Source of the DNA: Planctomycetaceae bacterium
GTDB lineage: Bacteria > Planctomycetota > Planctomycetia > Pirellulales > Thermoguttaceae
Direction of reading: 5' to 3'
Length of the DNA: 8,837 nucleotides
NCBI GenBank assembly: GCA_015062085.1
Contig: SUVI01000150.1
Coordinates: 1-8,837 of the forward strand
Shown here: positions 1 to 6,353 of the stretch, one piece after another
Position numbering within the stretch: position 1 is the first letter of the stretch
Layout: the number at the start of each line of letters is the position of its first letter
The notes under the pieces: model-generated
The model's database searches: none
Told to the model about the DNA's origin: nothing
Seen by the model: only the letters and a program-made list of their open reading frames with translations
Position numbers and translations under genes: made by a program

Positions 1-152
1 TTGGTGCCGTCGACCGGATCATCATTTTTGCCGGATTTGCCCAGGTTGCCGCGGAAAAGCCCAACGGCCTGTTCCATATTGTTGATGTTGTATGCGCCGA
101 TGGCGTATTTGCCGTAAGCCTGTTTGAACAGTTCGGTCGTGGTAACGATCAT
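1..152 (-). CDS. fba: Class II fructose-bisphosphate aldolase, N-terminal fragment
   Basis: This is the first 50 codons of a minus-strand gene whose remainder lies beyond the left edge. The translation begins MIVTTTELFKQAYGKYAIG and continues through AYNINNMEQAVGLFRGNLG. This matches the N-terminus of class II (zinc-dependent) fructose-1,6-bisphosphate aldolases, where a threonine-rich start is followed by a tyrosine/glycine helix and the AxNxNNME strand. The enzyme splits fructose-1,6-bisphosphate into dihydroxyacetone phosphate and glyceraldehyde-3-phosphate in cytosolic glycolysis, and runs in reverse in gluconeogenesis. The start is supported by GGAGG (159-163) placed 6 nt before the ATG and by a promoter about 90 bp upstream. 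The zinc ligands and catalytic residues lie outside the window, so the call rests on the N-terminal signature only. Confidence 0.85.
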   Translation of the reverse strand, partial: MIVTTTELFKQAYGKYAIGAYNINNMEQAVGLFRGNLGKSGKNDDPVDGT

Positions 153-237
153 GGAAAACCTCCGAAAAAGGTAGTAACTCGCCGCGGTGACCCGTGACGC
201 TCGATGAATAAAAACGAAAATCGTTAAAATTGCCCGT

Positions 238-265
238 ATTATAGCCGAAAAAAAGTTTTTGTCAT
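238..265 (-). promoter_or_regulatory. Sigma70-type promoter for fba
   Basis: On the minus strand there is a perfect -10 TATAAT (238-243) preceded by ATGACA (260-265, 5 of 6 matches to TTGACA) with a 16-nt spacer. Transcription should start near position 230, giving a 5' leader of about 80 nt before the aldolase ATG. I see no convincing riboswitch or operator in that leader. Confidence 0.7.
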
Positions 266-370
266 GTAGGGGGGCACGGTTTTTTGGTAAAATTTGTGAA
301 AAAAACTCTCTTTTTATAAAATTTTTTGCAAAAAGAAGGTTTTTTTTCAAAAACTCCCCCCTCCCCCCGC

Positions 371-398
371 TTGTCGAAAATCAATTTCCCGCTATAAT
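371..398 (+). promoter_or_regulatory. Sigma70-type promoter for tRNA-Arg
   Basis: A perfect -10 TATAAT (393-398) is preceded by TTGTCG (371-376, 4 of 6 matches to TTGACA) with a 16-nt spacer. Transcription would start near 405, about 30 nt before the tRNA. It diverges from the fba promoter. The 105 bp between the two are A/T homopolymer runs followed by C-runs, with no recognisable gene. Confidence 0.7.
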
Positions 399-434
399 GG
401 GAAACACTTTGAGGGAAGGATCTCCTGAACTCAT

Positions 435-508
<74 letters not shown>

Positions 509-511
509 TTG

Positions 512-546
512 AAAAGCTCCTAACGGTTTTCCGGTAGGAGCTTTTT
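512..546 (+). terminator. Intrinsic terminator after tRNA-Arg, probably bidirectional
   Basis: A perfect 11-bp stem pairs AAAAGCTCCTA (512-522) with TAGGAGCTTTT (535-545), with further CGG/CCG pairing inside around a TTTT loop. It ends in a run of five T (542-546). The opposite strand ends its stem in TTTT as well, so the same hairpin can stop leftward transcripts arriving from the convergent GH16 gene. Confidence 0.9.
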
Positions 547-594
547 CAGTTTTTCAGAATGTTTTCTTTTCAGTTTTTCAGAATGTTTTCTTTT
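547..594. repeat. 24-bp tandem duplication
   Basis: A 24-bp unit beginning CAGTTTTTCAGAATG and ending in CTTTT occurs twice with no mismatch (547-570 and 571-594), followed by a partial third start (CAG). It lies between the tRNA terminator and the stop codon of the GH16 gene, outside any coding region. It looks like a slippage-type duplication in a T-rich 3' flank. Confidence 0.9.
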
Positions 595-601
595 CAGATC
601 T

Positions 602-1489
602 TCAGTGTGTATCCTTCTGCCAAACGCGGATGAAATCGATCTCGAAGTCACGCGGATAGGGCATGGCAGGATCCATCGGACCAGTCCAGCCCGCATTCTG
701 GTAAAGTCCCAACAGGATCAGCATCTCGTGCCGCGGAGTTTCCCCTTTGTACACATAGATCTCTTTGCCGTCCAGATACCAGGTAAGTTTTCCCTCTTCC
801 CAATTCAGTGCCCAAGTGTGGAACTCTTTGGAGCAATCAAAATCAAACCGATAGGTATAGTGACCGTTTTTCGTAAAATGCACGTTGAAATCGTTTTCAC
901 ACTGGTCCACTTTCCGTCCGAGCATCTCGAAAATATCGATCTCAACGACACCGTCACCCAGTTTACCTCGCTTTCCATCCGGCGATACTTCCTGCTGATG
1001 CGCCCCTTTCTGAACTAGCCAAAACGCGCTGTGCAATCCGCTCCCCTTCGGCATCCGGCACCGGATCTCAAACCAGCCGTACTTGGCAGTGAATTTGTCG
1101 AGCGTTCCAAATGTCTTCGTTTCCGGATCGTACGTCCATCTCGAAGTCTGAATGGATGAAACGCACGGCGAATGCAGCTCTTTCCGTTTCGGAAGGTCTT
1201 TGTCCAAACGGAGCTTGAGTATCCCGTCCTCGATCACGTAGTTCGTTTTACGCCCGATAATATCAGAACTTTTCCCGAAGGCAGCCTGATATTCCGCCCT
1301 TCCCGGACGGTAGAGGTCGATCCATTTTGCAGGATCCAGGGTAGTCTGACCGTCAAACGTATCTTCGAATACCAATTTCCATCCAGGACGGACGGGGGCT
1401 GTCTTTTCTTCCGGAGGATCCGCGAAAATCAAACTACCACTCAGAAAAAAAGAAAAAAACAGACTTAAAGAAATCAAAACTTTTCTCAT
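602..1489 (-). CDS. Secreted glycoside hydrolase family 16 protein
   Basis: A 295-aa endo-acting polysaccharide hydrolase of the beta-jelly-roll GH16 family, which includes laminarinases, lichenases, agarases, porphyranases and carrageenases; the substrate cannot be read from sequence. Residues 1-23 form a Sec signal peptide: a basic start, a Leu/Phe/Ser-rich core and probable cleavage after SLIFA. The mature protein opens with WKLVFEDTFDG, typical of the GH16 N-terminal strand. The catalytic signature ExDxxE is intact as EIDIFE at 183-188 (nucleophile E183, acid/base E188, assisting D185). The length suits one catalytic domain with no carbohydrate-binding module. I chose the ATG at 1489 rather than the GTG one codon upstream (1492) because AGGAG at 1496-1500 sits 6 nt from the ATG but only 3 nt from the GTG. 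No neighbouring transporter or regulator suggests a polysaccharide-use locus. Confidence 0.92.
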   Translation of the reverse strand: MRKVLISLSLFFSFFLSGSLIFADPPEEKTAPVRPGWKLVFEDTFDGQTTLDPAKWIDLYRPGRAEYQAAFGKSSDIIGRKTNYVIEDGILKLRLDKDLPKRKELHSPCVSSIQTSRWTYDPETKTFGTLDKFTAKYGWFEIRCRMPKGSGLHSAFWLVQKGAHQQEVSPDGKRGKLGDGVVEIDIFEMLGRKVDQCENDFNVHFTKNGHYTYRFDFDCSKEFHTWALNWEEGKLTWYLDGKEIYVYKGETPRHEMLILLGLYQNAGWTGPMDPAMPYPRDFEIDFIRVWQKDTH

Positions 1490-1495
1490 CACACT

Positions 1496-1500
1496 CTCCT
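1496..1500 (-). promoter_or_regulatory. Ribosome binding site deciding the GH16 start
   Basis: AGGAG on the minus strand, 6 nt before ATG 1489. A GTG one codon upstream would be only 3 nt away, so the ATG is preferred. Confidence 0.65.
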
Positions 1501-1638
1501 CAATAAAAATTAGGGAAGGATATTTATCGACGGGGCCATGTTTTCATTCTGAAAGAAAAAACACAGTCCCGCCTAATGAGATACAGGCTCCAGCATCTTT
1601 CGCCTGAAATTCTTATTTTAAGACGGCGAAGATATGGA

Positions 1639-1673
1639 AATTCTGAGCACACGTAAATGATCTACTCAGAATT
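1639..1673 (-). terminator. Hairpin just after the methyltransferase stop, possible weak terminator
   Basis: AATTCTGAG (1639-1647) and CTCAGAATT (1665-1673) form a perfect 9-bp stem with a 17-nt loop, starting one base after the stop codon of the minus-strand methyltransferase gene. No good T-run follows in the transcript direction, so it may be a weak or factor-assisted terminator or a 3'-end stabilising hairpin. The location fits a 3' end better than a regulator of the downstream GH16 gene. Confidence 0.4.
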
Positions 1674-1674
1674 G

Positions 1675-2880
1675 CTATCGGCGGAACGGTTTTTTCAGGC
1701 ACGCGACGCAGATCTCCTGGTGACTGTAGTGCAGCTGTCTTGCCCGCACGATGTTGAATCCCCACGATTTGATGCGCGCAATGTAGTCCGCGACCTCAAA
1801 ACCCATGTTCCAGTCCGGAAATTTCAGCGTCAGAAGCATTCCGCGCACGCTCACGTCCGGGTGCATCACGACCGACTCGATGACGTCCAAAGTATAGTTC
1901 GGCGGCACATTGATGTCGCACGTCAGCCAGCGTATCCGACGGAATTCTCGACGCTTCACGAACGCGATACGTGAGCGAATGTGCCGGAATTTCGGGTCGG
2001 CAAGGACCTCCGGAGCCATTTCTGCCGGGTCTACACCGATGACCTCGCAGCCGCGGGACAAAAGAGCCTGCGTCGCTCCGCCCGGAGCACTGCCGATCTC
2101 GCAGACACGCGCGTCAAACATTGGGAAATGCGACCATCGGACCGCCTCTTCCATCTTCAGCCACGCACGGGAAACGACGTATTCCGGGACCTCCAGATCC
2201 AGCATTCCACCCGGAAAGGCGGACTGGAACGACTGCACGCGATGCCAGGCGATGATCCACTCATGACGCGGCTTGACTTTTTCAGCCCCATTCTCTCCTT
2301 TTTTCCCTTTTTTCCCCTTCTTCACACGATTCGGCGCAGGCAGTTCCGTTAAATCACCATCCTCGCGGCGGGCCAGGAATTCCGTGACGCGCGTCGGCGG
2401 GATCGGATCCACCAGAATGACGTCCAAAACCAGCTCGCCCGCAAGTGCCGGCTTCCGCTGGTCTTTCGCCTTGAGGGTATCGTACGGATACGCATTCGAG
2501 AGCTTCTCGCAGAGATTGTACGCTTCCTCCGTCAGCCTCGGCTCAAATTTGTAGTCGCCGATCTTGTGGAGGTCACGTCCGAAAACGTGGATCCGGTCAA
2601 ATCGCATCTCGCCAGCCAGTTCCCAGAGCTTCGGAAGGAGCTCGTCCACCGTTTCTCCGCGCAATGAACCGATCGAGTACCCCCACGTTCGCGCAAAGAC
2701 CGAACGCAAAGGTGTCTCCATACTCTGAAGCGCCTGAATGTCCGCATCCGGCAGCTTGAATGTTAAAAGCCCCGGTCTGGAGAACGCAAGACGCGCCTCG
2801 GGAAACTGCCGAACGATCTCTTCCTTGATGATCGGCTCCGCACCGACCTGCGACGTGGTGAAAATGAAATTGGAGGCCAT
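1675..2880 (-). CDS. RlmM/FtsJ-like SAM-dependent rRNA 2'-O-methyltransferase
   Basis: A 401-aa cytosolic protein related to RlmM, which 2'-O-methylates a cytidine in the peptidyl-transferase region of 23S rRNA, and to FtsJ/RrmJ. The C-terminal Rossmann half carries motif I EIGSAPGGA (261-269), an acidic residue after strand 2 (VIGVDPAEM, D284), TCDINVPP (D322), LLTLKFPDW (K353) and SHQEICV (E389). With K242 (AWLKMEE) these recreate the K-D-K-E tetrad of FtsJ-type 2'-O-methyltransferases. The N-terminal half (about 1-205) would hold the THUMP-like RNA-binding part. A Lys/Gly-rich linker (about 185-205) joins the halves and is likely flexible or RNA-binding. The frame stays open upstream to a TTG at 3009, but those extra 43 codons have no SD and do not resemble the family. 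ATG 2880, opening MASNFIFTTSQVGAE, fits better although its SD is weak. Close relation to RlmM is inferred, and the exact target base is unproven. Confidence 0.8.
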   Translation of the reverse strand: MASNFIFTTSQVGAEPIIKEEIVRQFPEARLAFSRPGLLTFKLPDADIQALQSMETPLRSVFARTWGYSIGSLRGETVDELLPKLWELAGEMRFDRIHVFGRDLHKIGDYKFEPRLTEEAYNLCEKLSNAYPYDTLKAKDQRKPALAGELVLDVILVDPIPPTRVTEFLARREDGDLTELPAPNRVKKGKKGKKGENGAEKVKPRHEWIIAWHRVQSFQSAFPGGMLDLEVPEYVVSRAWLKMEEAVRWSHFPMFDARVCEIGSAPGGATQALLSRGCEVIGVDPAEMAPEVLADPKFRHIRSRIAFVKRREFRRIRWLTCDINVPPNYTLDVIESVVMHPDVSVRGMLLTLKFPDWNMGFEVADYIARIKSWGFNIVRARQLHYSHQEICVACLKKPFRR

Positions 2881-3025
2881 GAAATGTTCCGATTGAAAGA
2901 AAAGAGGATCCACCGTAAAATCAAAGACCACAGACTGTCTCCCGGCCGTACGGACAGTGAAAATTCCCGGTCCGGGCAGCGGGGAACAGTCTGCGGTTCC
3001 ACAGTTCAAAACCAGTTTAAAAGCA

Positions 3026-3042
3026 TGAGGAACGGATCCTCA
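3026..3042 (-). terminator. Possible weak terminator after the RpiB-like gene
   Basis: TGAGGA (3026-3031) and TCCTCA (3037-3042) form a 6-bp stem with a 5-nt loop just after the minus-strand stop codon. In the transcript it is followed by TGC then TTTT. The short stem and short T-run make this tentative. Confidence 0.35.
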
Positions 3043-3047
3043 AAGCC

Positions 3048-3632
3048 TTAGTCTTTGATCGAGTTGACGGTTTTGTACGCACCCTGGAGGAAGTCTTCAA
3101 GACCTTCCAGGCCCTGGGTGAATTTCGTGTTGAGGAAGACGTCGACAGCTTCTTTCGCCATCCAGTCGCCCCAGATCATTGCGCCAAGGCACAGAACGTT
3201 CGCGTTGTTGATCGCGCGGCACATTTTCGCGGCGAAAACGGATTCCACGACGGAAGCGTGAATGCCGGCGAAACGATTTGCGACGATCGACATTCCCATG
3301 CCGGAACCGCACAGGAGGATACCGCGGGCGGTCGGGTCTTTCTGAAGTTTTTTGCAGGCGACCGGCGCGCAGTCATAGTACGCGATGTCCTGTCCCTTCT
3401 GGGAACCGACGTCTTCGACTTCGTATCCGTCCGCGATGAGCTTCGTCTTGATGGAATCTTTCAGATCGACCGCAAATGGGTCGGCAGCAATGATGATCTT
3501 TTTCATGTTTTTTTTCTCCTCGGATCTCATTTCTGTTTGGGAATTTGCGGCACTGGCCTCTTTTTCAGAATTCAGCGCCAAAGCCGCCGCAGTCGTAACT
3601 GCCGCAGCCTGAATAAATTCTCGTCTGTCCAT
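3048..3632 (-). CDS. RpiB/LacA/LacB-family sugar-phosphate isomerase homologue with TAT leader
   Basis: A 194-aa protein. Residues 1-30 form a twin-arginine export signal: DRREFIQ, an Ala/Thr-rich core, and ASA as the likely cleavage site. A short charged linker follows, then a complete RpiB/LacAB domain starting at M43 (MKKIIIAADPFAVDLKD). This family interconverts aldose and ketose phosphates such as ribose-5-P/ribulose-5-P. Family hallmarks seen are GILLCGSGMGMSIVANR (104-120, with the active-site-type cysteine C108), FAGIHAS and NNANVLCLGA (142-151). Two positions that are histidine in RpiB differ: the DH pair reads D51-P52, and the His before the NxxNV motif is I141. True RpiB activity is therefore doubtful, although LacA/LacB also vary here. 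ATG 3632 has AGGA 7 nt upstream. An internal ATG at 3506 has its own GAGGAG and would give a 152-aa leaderless protein of normal RpiB length. Confidence 0.8.
   Translation of the reverse strand: MDRREFIQAAAVTTAAALALNSEKEASAANSQTEMRSEEKKNMKKIIIAADPFAVDLKDSIKTKLIADGYEVEDVGSQKGQDIAYYDCAPVACKKLQKDPTARGILLCGSGMGMSIVANRFAGIHASVVESVFAAKMCRAINNANVLCLGAMIWGDWMAKEAVDVFLNTKFTQGLEGLEDFLQGAYKTVNSIKD
3516..3521 (-). promoter_or_regulatory. Internal ribosome binding site within the RpiB-like gene
   Basis: GAGGAG on the minus strand lies 9 nt before the in-frame internal ATG at 3504-3506, separated by an A-rich spacer. The ATG begins MKKIIIAADPF, exactly where the RpiB domain begins. The sequence also encodes Glu-Glu of the linker, so the match could be coincidental, but its strength and position suggest a working second start. 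Confidence 0.5.
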
Positions 3633-3742
3633 GATCTTTTCCTTTCGTGGTGGGATCGATCCCCGATTCCTCCCGACATTTTCGGAACACCTAGGGTCCT
3701 TTTCGTGCCGGGACGAAATTTAGGGAAACAAAAAGTTCTTTT

Positions 3743-3771
3743 ATTTTACCCCTTTTTCCGTTTTTTCAGAA
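3743..3771 (-). promoter_or_regulatory. Candidate promoter for the RpiB-like gene
   Basis: On the minus strand, TAAAAT (3743-3748, 5 of 6 matches to the -10 consensus) lies 17 nt after TTCTGA (3766-3771, a poor -35). It is correctly oriented about 110 bp before ATG 3632. It overlaps one arm of the inverted repeat at 3755-3796. The A/T-rich context makes chance matches likely. Confidence 0.3.
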
Positions 3772-3796
3772 GGGGGAGGGGGCGAAAAAACGGAAA
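3755..3796. repeat. 13-bp perfect inverted repeat with purine-rich loop
   Basis: TTTCCGTTTTTTC (3755-3767) and GAAAAAACGGAAA (3784-3796) are perfect complements around a 16-nt loop that is nearly all purine (runs of five G). It lies 18 bp after the stop of the minus-strand protease gene. A T-run follows it only on the plus strand (GTTTTTT), so it is not a standard terminator for the protease transcript. It could still fold in that 3' UTR. Confidence 0.75.
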
Positions 3797-3814
3797 GTTT
3801 TTTGGGAAAACGGA

Positions 3815-6007
3815 CTATTTTCCGGCTTTTTCCAATTCTCCGATGTAGTCCGTCATGATATTTAGGACCTCATCCATGTAGAAATCGCGTTCGATCTCGT
3901 TTGCCTCGTCGGTCAGAGCCTCTTCCAGCTCTTCTTCCTCGTCGGTCAGTACATCGGCACGTTCTTCCATGAATTTTTCCATATTCAGAGTCACTTCTTC
4001 ACGGTCTTTGATCCGGCAGTAGAAGTCGATCTTCTTCGCAAGTTTTCCGAACTCCTCGTTTGCCTTCACACGCTCAGCCGACCGCGCAGCCAGCCTTTGG
4101 ATCATTTTTCGATCAGGTCCAGCAGCCCACTTTTCGATCTCCTGCGCCTCTATCTGGTCAAATTCCAGCGAGTAATCCAGATCGGATTCCCCAATGTCCA
4201 TGTGCGTCGTGATCGCAGGGATCTCAATGTCGGAAGCCACACCGCGATTCTGTGTACTGTCGCCCAGCGGACGATAGAATTGCTGGATGGTGACTTTCAG
4301 TGCGCCAAGTTTTGGTGAATCTGTCCCCAAAAGGCGGCGGCTGAGGTACTCGACCGTCTGCACCGTTCCTTTTCCATGGGTCGTCTTGTCACCAATGACC
4401 AGACCGCGGCCGTAGTCCTGGATCGCTCCGGCAAGGATCTCGCTTGCACTCGCGCTGAGTTTGTTGATGACGACTACCAGCGGCCCATTCCAAGTCACTC
4501 CGGAAGTAAAGTCACGATACGCACGCGACTTACCTGCCGAGTCCTTCACCTGCACGACACAGCCGAGATCGATGAAAAGACCAGTCAGGCTGATGGATTC
4601 CTGCAGAGAACCGCCGCCGTTGTTGCGCAGATCCAATACGACAGCATCGACTCCCTGAGCATTGAAATCTTCCAAAATGCGCTTTACGTCCTGCGTGGAG
4701 CTCTTTCCCTTTCCAAAGAGGTGGTTGGCCTGCATGTCCAAGTAAAAGCTCGGCAGGTTAATGACGCCGATCTTGTACGGAGTTCCATCCGCTTTTTTCC
4801 CAGCCTCAAAAACGACGCCTTTCGCTTCGGAGTCCTTCAGTTCGATCTTCGAGCGAACGATCCGAACGACCTTGGTCGCAGAACCGTCAGCCGGAATGAC
4901 TTCCAGACGCACGACGGTATCTGCCTTGCCGCGGATCTTCTTCACGACTTCGTCCAGTTTCATATCCACGACGTCTTCCATCGTGCCGTCGTCCCCCTGC
5001 GCCACTCCGCAGATCTTGTCGTTGATCTTCAGAGAACCTTCCTTTTCCGCAGGACCTCCGGGCACAAGACGTTTCACGGTAACGTACCCATCCTCCGAAG
5101 TCAGCGTCGCGCCGATCCCCTGAAGCTCCAGACTCATCGAAATATTGAAGTTTTCGAGTGTACTGGGCGACATGTACGAGGAATGCGGGTCGTACGAATT
5201 CGTCATGGAAGTCAGGTAGAATTCAAGCAATTCTTCGCCATCCATCTGGTGCATCCGTTTACGGAAACTGGAGTAGCGTTTGCGGAGCTTTTCGCGGTTC
5301 GCCTGCAATTTTTCCTCCGGAGTTTTAGGAGTTTCCTCAGCCGTTCCAGCAGTTTCCGTGTTCTGAGCATCTGCCGCACCATTCTCCGTTCCTTCCGACG
5401 CTGCTTCCTCCGTATTGGCCTTCTTCTTTGCCGCCTTCTGGTCATCGACCTGGAGCAGGAGCATATCGTACTTCACGCGCAGGCGCACACGCTCTTCCGC
5501 CTCGGCTCGCGTTTTCGGATAGTCCAGAACTTCGGGCTTGATCTTCATGGTTTCGTCCAGCGTGAAGTCCATCGGTTGATCGAGAGCTGCCTCCATCATT
5601 GCGACTCGCTCGTCAAGACGATTCAGGTAGGTTTTAAAAATCACGTACGCCAAGTTGACGTTTCCTTTACGGAGCCACCCCGGTACCTGCTTTTCAAATC
5701 CCTGAATGGTATCCACGTCCTGGCGATAAAAGTAAAGTTTCTGTGGGTCCAGCGACTTCAAAAAGCCGGAAACCATACGATGCGCGATCTCCTCATCCAG
5801 ATCATGCTCCGAAATATGCGACTCCTGCAGAAGCGCACAGACCGCCATCGAAATGTACTCGTCGGAGCGCGTTGGTTCTGAAATTTCCGCAACCGCGGCA
5901 GATTCCAAACCGAGATCCTGCCAAACGCTCCCAATTCGGGAGGATTCACAATACACAAGCACTGCGTACAACACTAGCAGCAGTGAAAAAACCTTAATCT
6001 TCTTCAT
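3815..6007 (-). CDS. Carboxyl-terminal processing (tail-specific) protease, peptidase family S41
   Basis: A 730-aa envelope serine protease of the Prc/Tsp type, which degrades or trims proteins from their C-termini. Residues 1-20 are a Sec signal; it ends LVYC, so lipoprotein processing at C20 is possible though Tyr at -1 is unusual. About 45-260 corresponds to the Tsp N-terminal helical domain, interrupted by a Lys/Glu/Ala/Thr-rich low-complexity stretch (about 190-240). A PDZ domain lies at about 285-385 (LELQGIGATL, PGGPAEKEG). The S41 core is at about 390-600, with DLRNNGGG (459-466), SASASEIL (518-525, likely nucleophile S520) and HGKGTVQ (general base K546). GDSTQNRGVASDIEIP (582-597) is also family-typical. 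The C-terminal 610-725 is an acidic helical tail like that following Prc. The length is close to Prc (about 680 aa). The SD is weak (AAAGAG, 9 nt before the ATG). Substrates are not predictable from the window. Confidence 0.92.
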   Translation of the reverse strand: MKKIKVFSLLLVLYAVLVYCESSRIGSVWQDLGLESAAVAEISEPTRSDEYISMAVCALLQESHISEHDLDEEIAHRMVSGFLKSLDPQKLYFYRQDVDTIQGFEKQVPGWLRKGNVNLAYVIFKTYLNRLDERVAMMEAALDQPMDFTLDETMKIKPEVLDYPKTRAEAEERVRLRVKYDMLLLQVDDQKAAKKKANTEEAASEGTENGAADAQNTETAGTAEETPKTPEEKLQANREKLRKRYSSFRKRMHQMDGEELLEFYLTSMTNSYDPHSSYMSPSTLENFNISMSLELQGIGATLTSEDGYVTVKRLVPGGPAEKEGSLKINDKICGVAQGDDGTMEDVVDMKLDEVVKKIRGKADTVVRLEVIPADGSATKVVRIVRSKIELKDSEAKGVVFEAGKKADGTPYKIGVINLPSFYLDMQANHLFGKGKSSTQDVKRILEDFNAQGVDAVVLDLRNNGGGSLQESISLTGLFIDLGCVVQVKDSAGKSRAYRDFTSGVTWNGPLVVVINKLSASASEILAGAIQDYGRGLVIGDKTTHGKGTVQTVEYLSRRLLGTDSPKLGALKVTIQQFYRPLGDSTQNRGVASDIEIPAITTHMDIGESDLDYSLEFDQIEAQEIEKWAAGPDRKMIQRLAARSAERVKANEEFGKLAKKIDFYCRIKDREEVTLNMEKFMEERADVLTDEEEELEEALTDEANEIERDFYMDEVLNIMTDYIGELEKAGK

Positions 6008-6353
6008 CGTCTGAAACTCTTTACGAAATCAAAAAACATCATCGCACGGTCCAACACACGGCAACGTCGCGATGCTTACCGCACTCTTTCCCTGTATCCT
6101 ACACAAAATCGCGCTCTTCTGCAAGCCCGACCCCCCGGATATTTTCCAAAATTCTCCCTTTTTTTCAAAATTTAGAACGTTTCGTGTGCCGCATTCTCCT
6201 AATTATCCTAAATTTCGAAAAATCCTATTGCGGATCTTCTCGAGCTTCTGTTTCAGTTCCTATAGGGAAAAGAAGTCAAGCTCTGAAATCGTGCCTCTAA
6301 AATATTACCTCTAAAATATTACCTCTAAAATATTACCGTCCCAAAACAGTCTC
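6008..6353. other. 346-bp spacer between DUF4132 gene and protease gene
   Basis: I find no gene, tRNA or clear promoter here on either strand. It holds C- and T-runs (about 6129-6167), an A/T-rich middle and a triple 14-bp tandem repeat at its right end. The promoter of the leftward protease gene should lie here, but I could not pick a convincing -35/-10 pair. A short plus-strand open frame at 6072-6314 has no SD and unconvincing composition. Confidence 0.6.
6294..6337. repeat. Three tandem copies of a 14-bp unit
   Basis: The unit CCTCTAAAATATTA is repeated three times without mismatch (6294-6307, 6308-6321, 6322-6335), followed by CC, the start of a fourth copy. Each unit contains the palindrome AATATT. 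It begins 16 bp downstream of the stop codon of the minus-strand DUF4132 gene, so it lies in that gene's 3' UTR or between transcription units. Confidence 0.95.

Noticed and set aside
3701..3718. Small hairpin TTTCGT/ACGAAA upstream of the RpiB-like gene
   Set aside because: Only 6 bp of stem with no T-run or known operator match; likely by chance.
4376..5881. 501-codon open frame on the plus strand
   Set aside because: It lies entirely antisense to the well-supported protease gene, has no recognisable domain, and is explained by codon bias leaving few stops on the opposite strand.
6072..6314. 80-codon plus-strand frame in the 346-bp spacer
   Set aside because: No SD, Phe/Ser-rich composition from T-rich DNA, and it ends inside the tandem repeat; I cannot support it as a gene.
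6294..6337. Possible CRISPR-like array
   Set aside because: The 14-bp units are directly adjacent with no spacers, so this is a simple tandem repeat.
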